Source of the DNA: Embleya sp049739465
GTDB taxonomy: Bacteria; Actinomycetota; Actinomycetes; Streptomycetales; Streptomycetaceae
Assembly: GCF_049739465.1 (NCBI RefSeq)
Contig: NZ_JBMHHY010000001.1
Coordinates: forward strand, 434,001-498,000
Length of the DNA: 64,000 nucleotides
Reading direction: 5' to 3'
The translations under genes were made by a program, and so were the position numbers. How positions within the stretch are numbered: the first letter of the stretch is position 1; the number at the start of each line of letters is the position of its first letter. Under the pieces are notes generated by a model. That model did not search any database, had not been told where the DNA came from, and was given only the letters and a program-made list of their open reading frames with translations. Shown piece after piece: positions 8,429-17,262 of the stretch.

Positions 8429-10242
8429 GAAGCCGTGGCCTCCTCGGCCTCGCTGACGTCGATGTCGAGATCCTCGTCCGCGCCCTCGCGCGCGGCCTGC
8501 TCGTAGGCGTTGACCAGTCGGCGATAACCCACCGAGCGGTCGAGCAGTTCGTGGTGCGGGCCGCGGTCGAGCACCCGGCCGTCCTCGAGGTAGACCACCT
8601 CGTCGGCCAGCGCGATGGTGGCCTTGCGGTAGGCGACCACGACCACCGTCGCCGGTCCCGCGTCGCGCAGCCCGTGCAGGATGGCCGCCTCCACACGCGG
8701 GTCCACCGCCGAGGTCGCGTCGTCCAGGACCAGCAGCCGCGGGCGGCGGACCAGCGCGCGGGCCAGCGCGATGCGCTGCCGCTGGCCGCCGGAGAGCGTG
8801 GTGCCGCGCTCGCCCACCTGGGTGTCCAGGCCCTCGGGCAGCGCGGTGACGAAGTCGGCCTGGGCGATCCGCAGCGCCTCGTGCACCGCCGCGTCGTCAA
8901 GGTCCAGGCCCAGGGTGATGTTGTCGCGCACGCTGTCGTCGAACAGGAACGCCTGCTGCGGGACCAGCGCGGCGGTGGCCGCGACCCCACCCCGCCGGTA
9001 GTCGCGCAGGTCGGTGCCGTCCAGCAGGATCCCGCCGTCGACCGGATCGACCAGGCGGACCAGGAGCGAGACCAGCGTGGACTTGCCGGACCCGGTCGGC
9101 CCGACGATCGCGATGGTGCGCCCCGGCTCGACGTCGAAGGCCACGTCGTGCAGCACGTCGGTGCCGTCGGCGTAGCCGAACCGGACCACGCGCGCCTCCA
9201 GGCGGGCCGGACCGGCCGCAGCGGCCGGGCCTTCCGTGTCGCCGTAGGTGTGCTCGCCCTCGGTGTCGAGCACGCCGCGGACCCGGTCGTAGCCGACCAC
9301 CGAACGTGGCATGTCGCCGAGCAGCCAGCCGATCGCCCGGACCGGGAAGGCCAACAGGGTGAACAGGTACGCGACCTGGACCAGGTCGCCCGGGGCCAGG
9401 TCGCCGTTCGAGACCCGCACGGTGCCGACCACCAGGACCAGGAGCACGCCGAAGCTGGGCAGCGCCTCCAGGAGCGGATCGAACAGCGCCCGGACCCGGC
9501 CCACCGCGATGTTCGCGTCCGCCAACTCGCGTGACGCGGCGGCGAATCGGGTGGTCTCCTCGGTCTCCCGGCCCAGCGTCTTGACCACGAGCGCGCCGTC
9601 GAAGCTCTCGTGCGCGATCTCGGCGACGTCGGCGCGCAACTCCTGCGCGCGCATCGCCAGCGGACCCTGTTTGCGCTGGTAGATCACGTTGAGCAGGGCG
9701 ATCGCCGGGAAGACCACGAAGCCGACCAGAGCCAGCGCCCAGTCGGTGAGAATCATCGAGATCGCCGAGACGAGCAACATCACCACCACGCCGGTGGCCA
9801 TCGGCAGCGGCGCCACCGGGTTCCAGGCCGCCTCGACGTCGGCGTTCGCGTTGGACAGCAGCGTGCCGGTGGGGTGCCGGTGGTGCCAGGCCAGCGGCAG
9901 CCGCAGGTATTGCCGGGTGACCCGGCGCCGGAAGGTGGCCTGGAGGCGGTACTGCATCATCCCCGCCCACAACCGGCGGCCGATCACCCCGAACGCCTTG
10001 AGCAACGCGATCCCGAACACCGCGGCGAACGCGCCGACCAGCGCGCCGGTGGTGGTGTGCCCGTCGCGGAACGCCGGGATGATCACGTGGTCGGTGACCC
10101 GACCCAGGACCAGCGCCGAGCCGACGGTCATCACCCCGTACACCGCGCTCGCGCTCACCGCGGCGGCGAAGATCCGAGGTTCCTCGCGGATCGCGACGCC
10201 GAGTACGCGCAATCCCTGTCGCAGCACGACCTTGTCCGCCAC
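8425..10242 (-). CDS. ABC exporter half-transporter, degenerate-ATPase subunit
   Basis: 605 residues from GTG 10242, chosen because AGGAAAG sits 9 bases upstream; an ATG at 10311 would add 23 basic residues. The membrane domain is followed by an ATPase with Walker A GPTGSGKST and canonical signature LSGGQRQR. Walker B reads LLVLDDA, with Asp replacing the catalytic Glu. The switch His is also lost (VVVVAYRKAT rather than an H-loop His). It is the first gene of the two-gene minus-strand operon, divergent from the esterase gene. Confidence 0.88.
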   Translation of the reverse strand: MADKVVLRQGLRVLGVAIREEPRIFAAAVSASAVYGVMTVGSALVLGRVTDHVIIPAFRDGHTTTGALVGAFAAVFGIALLKAFGVIGRRLWAGMMQYRLQATFRRRVTRQYLRLPLAWHHRHPTGTLLSNANADVEAAWNPVAPLPMATGVVVMLLVSAISMILTDWALALVGFVVFPAIALLNVIYQRKQGPLAMRAQELRADVAEIAHESFDGALVVKTLGRETEETTRFAAASRELADANIAVGRVRALFDPLLEALPSFGVLLVLVVGTVRVSNGDLAPGDLVQVAYLFTLLAFPVRAIGWLLGDMPRSVVGYDRVRGVLDTEGEHTYGDTEGPAAAAGPARLEARVVRFGYADGTDVLHDVAFDVEPGRTIAIVGPTGSGKSTLVSLLVRLVDPVDGGILLDGTDLRDYRRGGVAATAALVPQQAFLFDDSVRDNITLGLDLDDAAVHEALRIAQADFVTALPEGLDTQVGERGTTLSGGQRQRIALARALVRRPRLLVLDDATSAVDPRVEAAILHGLRDAGPATVVVVAYRKATIALADEVVYLEDGRVLDRGPHHELLDRSVGYRRLVNAYEQAAREGADEDLDIDVSEAEEATAS

Positions 10243-10562
10243 GGGGCTCACTTTCCTGGGGCTCGATTTCCTGGGACTCCGGGGCAGCCGGGCGCGGCCG
10301 GGCATGGTCATCCGGCGCGGTTCGGTTGTCCGATCAACGTACAAGGCGCGTCCGCCGGCGCCGATTCCCGCCCGAGGCGTCGATTCGATCAAGATCGGCC
10401 GGCCCGACGCGGATTGGATCGGATCTTTCCCACATGTCACGCTGTTTCGATCGCCCCCGCGCCTGCCCTGCCGCACCCCCGCCGGCATGCGCAACCAAAC
10501 CCGGGTCGGTCTCGTCTCCACCGGCGTGCCCTGACCATGATCCATAGACCGAGGACGCCGCT
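10243..10562. promoter_or_regulatory. divergent promoter region (ABC operon / esterase)
   Basis: 320 bases between divergent starts, so both promoters must lie here. A near-perfect ~17-bp direct repeat (GGGGCTCACTTTCCTG and GGGGCTCGATTTCCTGG) spans about 10244-10276, just upstream of the ABC gene. No convincing -35/-10 pair was identified on either strand and no gene is seen. Confidence 0.4.
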
Positions 10563-11720
10563 GTGGGCCTGACCAGCCTCAAATTGATAATCCTGCTGTG
10601 CGTTCTGGCCTTCGCGGCGCTCGGGGCGGCCGTGTTCTTCTGGCCCAAACTCTCCCCGCAGAAGGTGCTGCCCATCCTGGGCCGGATCGCCATCCTGGCC
10701 ACCACGCAGGTGCTGATCCTGGCTTCGGTCGCGGTGATCGGCAACCGCTATTTCGTCTTCTACACGACCTGGGACGACCTGTTCGGGAAGACCGGCAAGC
10801 CCGCGATGAACTTCGGCGCCGGCGGCAACGGCGACGTGCCCAAACTGGTCAAGGAGAACGGGACCGAGACCATCGACGTCCCGCAGGGCAACAATCCGCA
10901 GGCCGCCGGCCAGATCATGAAGGTCGACGTGGCCGGCCGGCGCAGCGGCCTGGGCACGGCCGCGCTGGTCTATCTGCCACCGCAATACTTCCAGCCGCAG
11001 TACAAGGACCGGCGCTTCCCGGTCGTCGTCGCGGTCACCGGCTACCCCGGCAACGAGCGCAACCTGGTCACCCGCCTCGAACTGCCCAAATTCGCCGCCA
11101 ACGAGATCATCGCCGGCCGAGTCCAGCCCACCATCTACGTGATGATGAAGCCCGGCGTCGGCCTGGACCGCGACACCGAGTGCACCGACGTGCCCGGCGG
11201 CCCGCAGGTGGGCATGTTCTTCAGCCAGGACCTGCCCGAGGCGATGAATCAGGCCTACCGGGTCGCCCCGGGCCCGCGCGGCTGGGCCATGTTCGGCGAC
11301 TCCACCGGCGGCTACTGCGCGGCCAAGACCGCGATGCTCTACTCGGACCGGATCGGCGCGGGCGTTGCGCTGTCCGCCGACTACGGCGCGCCGATGGACG
11401 GCGACACCGGCGACCTGTACGGCGGCAGCAAGGCCTACCGCAACCAGAACGACCTGATGTGGCGGCTGAAGAACCTGCCGATGCCGCCGGTGAACCTGCT
11501 GCTCACCAGCAGCGAGAGCGGCGAGCCCAACCTGGCCGACACCAAGGAGTTCCAGAAGCTGGCCAAACCGCCGCTGAAGGTGGACACCCTGCTGCTGCCT
11601 ACCGGCGGGCACAACTTCAAGACCTGGCAGGCCGTGCTCCCGGACGCGCTGCGCTGGCTGAGCACCCAGCAGAAGACCGACCAGCCCAAGGACTCCGCCC
11701 CGATCGCCGCCTCCCCGTGA
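10563..11720 (+). CDS. membrane-anchored alpha/beta-hydrolase, putative esterase (antigen 85-like)
   Basis: 385 residues from GTG 10563, with GAGGA upstream. Two N-terminal hydrophobic segments (about 5-25 and 40-62) anchor an extracytoplasmic alpha/beta-hydrolase domain. The nucleophile elbow is FGDSTGGYCA (Ser in GDSTGG) and the C-terminal catalytic His is in TGGHNFKTW. A conserved VTGYPGNERN loop follows the first core strand. This fits the esterase D/antigen 85 group. Hydrolase or acyltransferase activity on the envelope is plausible, but the substrate is not evident. It is divergent from the ABC exporter. Confidence 0.8.
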   Translation: MGLTSLKLIILLCVLAFAALGAAVFFWPKLSPQKVLPILGRIAILATTQVLILASVAVIGNRYFVFYTTWDDLFGKTGKPAMNFGAGGNGDVPKLVKENGTETIDVPQGNNPQAAGQIMKVDVAGRRSGLGTAALVYLPPQYFQPQYKDRRFPVVVAVTGYPGNERNLVTRLELPKFAANEIIAGRVQPTIYVMMKPGVGLDRDTECTDVPGGPQVGMFFSQDLPEAMNQAYRVAPGPRGWAMFGDSTGGYCAAKTAMLYSDRIGAGVALSADYGAPMDGDTGDLYGGSKAYRNQNDLMWRLKNLPMPPVNLLLTSSESGEPNLADTKEFQKLAKPPLKVDTLLLPTGGHNFKTWQAVLPDALRWLSTQQKTDQPKDSAPIAASP

Positions 11721-11776
11721 CCACGCCGTGATCGTGCCCCCTTGACCGCGCCCGGTGCGGGCCGAAGGATCGGCAC

Positions 11777-12424
11777 ATGCCGACATCCCACGCCCGCACC
11801 GAACGCGCCGCACTCGCCGAACTGCTGCGCGTACTCGGCCCGGACGCGCCGACCCTGTGCGCGGGCTGGACCACCCGGGACCTCGCGGCCCACCTGGTGG
11901 TGCGCGAACACCGCCCCGACTCGGGGCCGGGCATCGTGCTCAAGCCGTTCGCCGGCTGGACCGAGAAGGTCCGCCTGGGGCAGGCCGGCAAACCCTACGA
12001 GCAGACCGTACGACTGGTCGCGGACGGCCCGCCCAAATTGTCCGTGTTCGCCATCCCCGGCGTGGACGCCGCCGCCAACACGACGGAGTACTTCATCCAC
12101 CTGGAGGACGTGCGCCGAGCCCAACCCGGCGGCGCCGAACCACGCGAACTCGACCCGGAACTCACCGAGATCCTGTGGCAGCGGGCCGGGGGCCTGTCCC
12201 GACTCGCGCTGCGCGGGGTGGGCGTCGGGGTGGCACTGCGTCGCACCGACACCGCGCCGCCGGCCGAGCGGATCGTCCGCAAGGGCACCCCCACGGTGAC
12301 CGTGACCGGGCACCCCGCCGAGCTGCTCCTGTACCTGTCCGGCCGCAAGGAGCACGCCCGGGTCGAACTCACCGGCGAGGAGTCAGCGATCGAGACCCTG
12401 CGGACGGCGGAGACCGCGCTGTGA
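11777..12424 (+). CDS. TIGR03085-type metal-binding protein (DinB/mycothiol-related fold)
   Basis: 215 residues. The N-terminal helix pattern TERAALAELLRVLGPDAPTLCAGWTTRDLAAHLVVREHRPD, with His in AAHLVVREH and a later FIHLEDVRRA, corresponds to the three-ligand helical bundle of maleylpyruvate isomerase/DinB-like proteins. The C-terminal third (VTGHPAELLLYLSGR) matches the companion domain. I recall this family as TIGR03085, common in actinomycetes and sitting near hisI. A mycothiol- or metal-dependent role is inferred. It ends 43 bases before hisI. Confidence 0.75.
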   Translation: MPTSHARTERAALAELLRVLGPDAPTLCAGWTTRDLAAHLVVREHRPDSGPGIVLKPFAGWTEKVRLGQAGKPYEQTVRLVADGPPKLSVFAIPGVDAAANTTEYFIHLEDVRRAQPGGAEPRELDPELTEILWQRAGGLSRLALRGVGVGVALRRTDTAPPAERIVRKGTPTVTVTGHPAELLLYLSGRKEHARVELTGEESAIETLRTAETAL

Positions 12425-12467
12425 ACATCCGGCCGGTCGGCCGGTGTCGGTCTGCGACAATGCGCGC

Positions 12468-12845
12468 ATGACCGGTGCCACCCACCCGCCCGCGCGGCCC
12501 TCCGACCTCGACCCGAGCATCGCCGCGCGCCTCAAGCGCGATCCGGACGGCCTGATCGCCGCCGTCGCGCAGGCCGCCGACACCGGCGAGGTGCTGATGG
12601 TCGGCTGGATGGACGACGAGGCGCTGCACCGCACGCTGACCACCGGCCGCTGCACCTACTGGAGTCGCAGCCGGCAGGAGTACTGGGTCAAGGGCGACAC
12701 CTCCGGCCATGTGCAGACGGTGGTCTCCGCCGCGCTCGACTGCGACGGCGACGCGGTCCTGGTCCGGGTCGAGCAGACCGGCGCCGCGTGCCACACCGGT
12801 GCTCGCACCTGCTTCGACGCGGACGTCCTGCCCGTCACCTCCTGA
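12468..12845 (+). CDS. hisI: phosphoribosyl-AMP cyclohydrolase HisI
   Basis: 125 residues, third step of histidine synthesis. Typical features are VGWMDDEALHRTL, TYWSRSRQEYWVKGDTSGH and the zinc/magnesium site residues in ALDCDGDAVL, ACHTG and RTCF. ATG 12468 was chosen over a frame opening at 12444 because a GACAAT element ends 7 bases upstream, suggesting a leaderless message. It stands apart from the upstream his genes and next to trpE, joining the two pathways. There is no hisE fusion. Confidence 0.95.
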   Translation: MTGATHPPARPSDLDPSIAARLKRDPDGLIAAVAQAADTGEVLMVGWMDDEALHRTLTTGRCTYWSRSRQEYWVKGDTSGHVQTVVSAALDCDGDAVLVRVEQTGAACHTGARTCFDADVLPVTS

Positions 12846-12905
12846 CCACCCGCCGCCGCTCGACTCGTTTTGCCCGACCTCGCTGCCCGGGAGATTGCGC
12901 ACGCC

Positions 12906-14459
12906 ATGACCACCGGAACCGTCACCCCCGACCTGGACACCTTCCGGGCGCTCGCGCGCGAGCGGCGGGTCATCCCCGTCACCCGGCGCTTCCTGGCCGA
13001 CGGGGACACCCCCGTGGGGCTCTACCGCAAGCTCGCCGACGAGCGGCCCGGCACGTTCCTGCTCGAATCCGCCGAGAACGGCCGCTCCTGGTCCCGCTAT
13101 TCGTTCGTGGGCGTGCGCAGCGCGGCGGTGCTCACCGAGGCGGCCGGGCAGGCGCGCTGGCTGGGCACCCCGCCGGTGGGCGTGCCGGTGACCGGCGATC
13201 CGCTGGAGGTGCTGCGGGCCACCGTGGCCGCGCTGCACACCCCGCACGGCATCCCGGGCGTGGAACTGCCGCCGCTGACCGGCGGGATGGTCGGCTACCT
13301 CGGCTACGACGTGGTCCGCCGGCTGGAGCGGCTGCCCGAGTCGGCCGTGGACGACCTGCGGGTGCCGGAGCTGATGATGTTCCTGGCCACCGACCTGGCG
13401 GTGCTCGACCATGTGGACGGCAGCGTGTTGTTGATCGCCAACGCGATCAACCACGACAACCGCGAGTCCGGCGTCGACGAGGCCTACCACGCGGCGGTCG
13501 CCCGGCTGGACACGATGACCGCCGACCTGGACCGGCCCACCGGACTTGCCGCCGCCGCGTTCGAGCGCGGCGCGGTGGTCGAGGCGGTCGGCCCGTGGGG
13601 CTCGCCCGCCTACCGCGAGGCGGTCGCGGCGGCCAAGGAGGAGATCCGGGCCGGCGAGGCGTTCCAGATCGTGCTCTCCCAGCGGTTCGAGGCCCGTACG
13701 GAGGCCGCCGCGCTGGACGTGTACAGGATCCTGCGCGCGACCAACCCCAGCCCGTACATGTACCTCTTCCGGCTGCCCGGCCCGGACGGCGGCGCCGAGG
13801 GCGGGTTCGACGTGGTCGGCTCCTCTCCCGAGGCGCTGGTCAAGGTCGAGGACGGGCGGGCGATGTTGCACCCGATCGCGGGCACCCGGCCGCGCGGCGC
13901 CACTCCCGCCGAGGACGCCGCGCTGGGCGAGGAGTTGCTCGCCGACCCGAAGGAACGCGCCGAGCATTTGATGCTGGTCGACCTGGGCCGCAACGACCTG
14001 GGCCGGGTCTGTGCGCCAGGTACGGTCGAGGTGATCGACTTCATGTCGGTGGAGCGGTACAGCCACGTGATGCACATCGTGTCCACCGTGGTGGGGGAGT
14101 TGGCCCCGGGACGCACCGCGCTCGACGTGTTCGCCGCGTGTTTCCCGGCCGGGACGCTCTCGGGCGCGCCCAAGCCGCGGGCGATGGAGATCATCGAGCG
14201 GGCCGAGCCGACCCGGCGCGGGTTGTACGGCGGGTGTGTGGGCTACGTCGACTTCGCCGGCGACCTGGACACCGCGATCGCGATCCGCACCGCGCTGATC
14301 CGGGACGGGGTGGCGTACGTCCAGGCGGGTGCGGGGGTGGTCGCCGACTCCTCGCCCGAGGCCGAGGACATCGAGTGTCGCAACAAGGCCGCGGCGGTGC
14401 TGCGCGCGGTGGCCATCGCGGGCACGCTCGTCCCGGCGCACCGGGTGCCGGTGTCGTGA
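12906..14459 (+). CDS. trpE: anthranilate synthase component I TrpE
   Basis: 517 residues, chorismate to anthranilate with a TrpG partner not in this window. The N-terminal region carries the LLESAENGRSWSRYSFVG motif with the tryptophan-feedback Ser. The C-terminal chorismate-binding domain shows PSPYMYLF, GSSPEALV, PIAGTRPRG, DLGRNDLGRV, SGAPKPRAMEII and GCVGY. ATG 12906 is used; a start at 12870 would add 12 residues with no homology value. No Trp-rich leader peptide is visible in the 60 bases upstream. Confidence 0.96.
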   Translation: MTTGTVTPDLDTFRALARERRVIPVTRRFLADGDTPVGLYRKLADERPGTFLLESAENGRSWSRYSFVGVRSAAVLTEAAGQARWLGTPPVGVPVTGDPLEVLRATVAALHTPHGIPGVELPPLTGGMVGYLGYDVVRRLERLPESAVDDLRVPELMMFLATDLAVLDHVDGSVLLIANAINHDNRESGVDEAYHAAVARLDTMTADLDRPTGLAAAAFERGAVVEAVGPWGSPAYREAVAAAKEEIRAGEAFQIVLSQRFEARTEAAALDVYRILRATNPSPYMYLFRLPGPDGGAEGGFDVVGSSPEALVKVEDGRAMLHPIAGTRPRGATPAEDAALGEELLADPKERAEHLMLVDLGRNDLGRVCAPGTVEVIDFMSVERYSHVMHIVSTVVGELAPGRTALDVFAACFPAGTLSGAPKPRAMEIIERAEPTRRGLYGGCVGYVDFAGDLDTAIAIRTALIRDGVAYVQAGAGVVADSSPEAEDIECRNKAAAVLRAVAIAGTLVPAHRVPVS

Positions 14460-14464
14460 TCGGC

Positions 14465-14586
14465 GGTGCGCGCGGTCGACCCGCCCCGGGGCAAGGCGGC
14501 TTCCGGCGTGGGTCATGCGGGTGACGCCGGGCGGCGCCCGGTCGACCCGCCCGGGGTCAAGGCGGCTCGGGGCGTGGGTCATGCTG
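14465..14586. repeat. imperfect direct duplication of a ~53-bp segment
   Basis: About 14465-14517 and 14534-14585 share GGTCGACCCGCCC, CAAGGCGGCT and GCGTGGGTCATGC in the same order. The second copy ends at the start of the next gene. Possibly a duplicated promoter or leader segment. Confidence 0.6.
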
Positions 14587-14591
14587 GACGT

Positions 14592-15386
14592 ATGACCGAC
14601 GCGAGGAGCGAGTCCACCGTGGTGCGTGGTGGCGCGGAGACGGACGACGACCGATCCGCTGCGGGGGTGCCGACCGAGGGCGGCGTGCCGGGCGGGGAGG
14701 CGGGCCGGGGGCCGGACGACGCGCTCGGTGGTGTGGTCGGCGGTGTGCCCGGTGTGCCCGGTGGGTCGCCGGAGACCGAGGCCGAGACCGAGGTCGCGGT
14801 GCGCGAGCGCAAGGCGGCTCGGCGGGAGCTGACCGCTGCGGTGTTGCTCGCGCTGGTGGGCGCGGCGATCGTGCTCTCCGTGGCGGGGCGGACCTGGGCG
14901 GAGGGGACCGCGCCGGTACACGGCTCGCATATCGCCGTGGCCGCGAGCGGCAACTCGATCAACAAGGCGGTCTCGGCCTTCGCGCTGCTCGGGCTCGCCG
15001 GGGCGCTCGCCGTTCTGGCCACCCGGACGATCGGGCGCGCGGTGGTCGGCGCGCTGGTGCTGCTCGCCGGGATCGGCGTGACTGTGTTGGCGGTGCAGGG
15101 GGCGAGCGATACGACCGCGCTGGACTCCGAGGCGGCGAGCAAGGCGGCCGTCGAGGGTGTGCGGGCGGTGGACGTGACCCATGCGATCTGGCCGTGGTTC
15201 GCCGCGGTGGGCGGGGTGCTGATCCTGCTCGCGGGATTGTTCGTGCTGATTCGGGGGCGGCGCTGGCCGGGGATGTCCAACCGGTACGAGGCGCCCGCAG
15301 GCCAGGCGGCGGCGGTCAAGCGTGGCCCGAGTACGAACGCCGACCTGTGGAACGCGCTCGATCGGGGCGAGGACCCCACGCGCTGA
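14592..15386 (+). CDS. Trp-region conserved membrane protein (TIGR02234/Trp_oprn_chp type)
   Basis: 264 residues: ~78 residues of Gly/Glu-rich cytoplasmic N-terminus, then four transmembrane segments (about 80-100, 122-142, 148-168, 205-228). GRTWAEG after helix 1 and WPGMSNRYE after helix 4 are the family hallmarks of the conserved membrane protein found beside actinobacterial trp genes. The C-terminus DLWNALDRGEDPTR is also typical. Its function is unknown; location between trpE and trpC supports the family call. ATG 14592 directly follows the duplicated segment. Confidence 0.85.
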   Translation: MTDARSESTVVRGGAETDDDRSAAGVPTEGGVPGGEAGRGPDDALGGVVGGVPGVPGGSPETEAETEVAVRERKAARRELTAAVLLALVGAAIVLSVAGRTWAEGTAPVHGSHIAVAASGNSINKAVSAFALLGLAGALAVLATRTIGRAVVGALVLLAGIGVTVLAVQGASDTTALDSEAASKAAVEGVRAVDVTHAIWPWFAAVGGVLILLAGLFVLIRGRRWPGMSNRYEAPAGQAAAVKRGPSTNADLWNALDRGEDPTR

Positions 15387-15489
15387 GCACTGCTCCCGAC
15401 GGGTGACAATAAGAGTTGCGCGGTTGCCATCGACGACCGCGCTTCCGCGTGTGTATGTGCATGTGTATGCGAAGCCGAAGGAGTAAGCG

Positions 15490-15699
15490 ATGTCGTCGCA
15501 AGCCGGAAACCACGGCAGCACCCCCGCCGCCTGGACCGTGACCATACTGGCGCTGATCGGCTGCACGATCTCCGGCGTCGCGATGATCGCGGCCAACGTG
15601 ATGTTGTTCTGGGTGGGGGCGGCGGTGGTGCTGGTCGGGTGCATCGCCGGCGCGGGTATGCGGATGGGTGGGTTGGGGGCTGCGCCTGCTCGTCGTTGA
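15490..15699 (+). CDS. HGxxPAAW motif small membrane protein
   Basis: 69 residues with HGSTPAAW at 8-15, which defines a small actinomycete family, followed by two transmembrane helices (about 17-37 and 40-58) and a short basic tail. GAAGGAG precedes the ATG at 15490. In Streptomyces I recall it between the Trp-region membrane protein and trpC, as here. No function is known. Confidence 0.85.
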   Translation: MSSQAGNHGSTPAAWTVTILALIGCTISGVAMIAANVMLFWVGAAVVLVGCIAGAGMRMGGLGAAPARR

Positions 15700-16249
15700 C
15701 GGGTTGGCCTCATGCGCCGGCCGGGCTCTTTGGCCTCAAGCGCCGGCCGGGCTGGGTGACCTGGCCTTCGGCCTCGGTGGCCTCAAGCGCCGGCCGGGCT
15801 ACTTGGCCTCAAACGCCGGCCGGGCTGGAATTTGCTCGGCCGGGCTGGGTGACCTGGCCTTCGGCCTCGGTGGCCTCATGCGCCGGCCCGGCTCTTTGGC
15901 CTCAAGCGCCGGCCGGGCTGGAATTTGCTTGGCCGGAATGGATTGCGCTCGGCCGGGCCGGATTGACCCGGCCTTCGGCCTGGGTGGCCTCAAGCGCCGG
16001 CCGGGCTGGAATTTGCTCGGCCGGAGTGGATTGTGCTCGGCTGGGTGGGACTGACCCGGCCTCCGGCCGAGGTGGCCTCATGCGCCGGCCGGGCTACTTG
16101 GCCTCAAACGCCGGCCGGGCTGGATATTGCTTGGCCGGGCTGCATTGTGCTCGGCCGGGCCGGATTGGTTGTCGGTGTTCGGTTTCTCGGTTGGGGCTCC
16201 TGGGCTGTTCTAGGGTGGGGGCTCTGGATGGGGTTGCCTAGGGGGGAAT
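15700..16249. repeat. nine-copy GC-rich repeat array
   Basis: 550 bases without a real gene. The core GCCTCA(A/T)(G/A)CGCCGGCCGGGCT occurs nine times, at about 15708, 15732, 15779, 15804, 15872, 15899, 15986, 16074 and 16100. One copy has GGCCCGGCT. Longer blocks are also duplicated, including about 35 bp at 15751 and 15845 ending in GGCCTCA. All copies point the same way. The core is a variant of the elements at 6493 and 62.4-63.1 kb. Open frames through it reflect the repeat only. Confidence 0.85.
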
Positions 16250-16648
16250 GTGGCCTACGGGTATCCGGGGGCTCCCGGGGGTGGTGGGGAGGAGCGGACT
16301 CGGGAGTGGAGTGCGCCTGCTCGGCCGTTCGGGCATGCGATGCCGCCCTATGGGCCGCCCACCATGCCGCCGCCTGCGGGGCCGCCGCCCGGGCCGCCGG
16401 ATAATTACCTGGCCTGGGCCGTGGTGGCCACCATTTTTTGTTGCTTCCTGGCCGGTGTTCCGGCGTTGCTCGCGGCCACCAGTGTCAATGAGCGTTGGCA
16501 GCGGGGGGATGTCGCGGGGGCTCGGCTCGCCTCGTTGCGGGCGCGGAATTGGACCATCGGGACCGTGTTGCTCGGGGTCATCTTCTGGACCACCTGGATG
16601 GTCGGCGTCTTCCTGCTCGGGTGGAAAGACACGCTGGGTGACCTTTGA
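16250..16648 (+). CDS. CD225/dispanin family membrane protein
   Basis: 132 residues. A Pro/Gly-rich cytoplasmic N-terminus (1-50) precedes PPDNYLAWAVVATIFCCFLAGVPALL, a re-entrant or membrane helix with paired Cys, then the conserved loop VNERWQRGDVAGARLASLRARNW and a second helix (about 104-124). This matches the interferon-induced-transmembrane/CD225 fold seen in many actinomycetes. GTG 16250 has GGGGGGAAT immediately upstream. The DUF2752 gene follows at 16678. Confidence 0.85.
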   Translation: MAYGYPGAPGGGGEERTREWSAPARPFGHAMPPYGPPTMPPPAGPPPGPPDNYLAWAVVATIFCCFLAGVPALLAATSVNERWQRGDVAGARLASLRARNWTIGTVLLGVIFWTTWMVGVFLLGWKDTLGDL

Positions 16649-16677
16649 TGGCGGGATGACGGCGGGATGATGGCGCG

Positions 16678-17085
16678 GTGAATACCCGCATCAGAGTGCG
16701 CGATCTCGGGTTGCCGGCCCTGAGTCTGGCCGGGCTTGCCGCGGCCACGGCCTATGTGGGGCTGGTGGATCCGCGCGCGAGTGGCCACTACCCGCCCTGC
16801 CCCTATCTGGTGATCACCGGATTGCCCTGCCCCGGGTGCGGTGGTCTGCGCTGTGTCCATGCGCTCACCCATCTCGACTTCGCCGCGGCGGTGGGTTACA
16901 ACGCCCTCGCCGTCGCGCTTTTCCCGCTGATCGGGGTGTTGTGGCTGGGGTGGGCGGTGCGTACCGCGCGGGGTGAACCGCGGCGGAGGCTGGCCGATCC
17001 CCGGTGGTTTCGGGCCCTGCTCGTGGTCGTCGTGGTCTTTTGGGTGGTGCGCGACCTGCCCTTCGGCGCGGCGCTCGCGCCCTGA
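16678..17085 (+). CDS. DUF2752 family membrane protein
   Basis: 135 residues with three hydrophobic segments (about 12-32, 70-92, 112-130). The signature PCPGCGGLRCVHALTHLDFAAA, with its CPxCG motif and downstream Asp/Phe, is the DUF2752 hallmark. GTG 16678 is the first start in frame. No catalytic role is established for the family. It is frequently next to CD225 genes in actinomycetes, as here. Confidence 0.82.
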   Translation: MNTRIRVRDLGLPALSLAGLAAATAYVGLVDPRASGHYPPCPYLVITGLPCPGCGGLRCVHALTHLDFAAAVGYNALAVALFPLIGVLWLGWAVRTARGEPRRRLADPRWFRALLVVVVVFWVVRDLPFGAALAP

Positions 17086-17181
17086 CGCACAGTGACCGTC
17101 GGTGGTTCCGCCGGCCGGCCCGTGCGCACGGCGGCACCGTGCGACGCCGTATGCTGCCCCCACCTCTTCGGCGGTGCGGTG

Positions 17182-17217
17182 TGGACGGGTCTGTTCGAAT
17201 CGGCCTATACCATCGAA
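17182..17217 (+). promoter_or_regulatory. candidate trpC promoter with overlapping inverted repeat
   Basis: TGGACG (17182-17187), 18 bases, TATACC (17206-17211), about 50 bases upstream of trpC. The arms TTCGA (17194-17198) and TCGAA (17213-17217) flank the -10 box and could be an operator. No Trp-rich leader peptide or attenuator is apparent. Confidence 0.4.
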
Positions 17218-17262
17218 GGGCCGGGGGAGCAGGTTCTCCGGACAAACGAGGGGATGTAGGGC

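Noticed and set aside
12369..15713. 1114-residue minus-strand open frame
   Set aside because: Spans hisI, trpE and two further genes on the plus strand. It is low-complexity and without motifs.
15639..16241. Open frames with repeated AGRAGxC-like peptide across the intergenic array
   Set aside because: The peptide periodicity mirrors the DNA repeat. There is no start signal and all three frames are similarly open.
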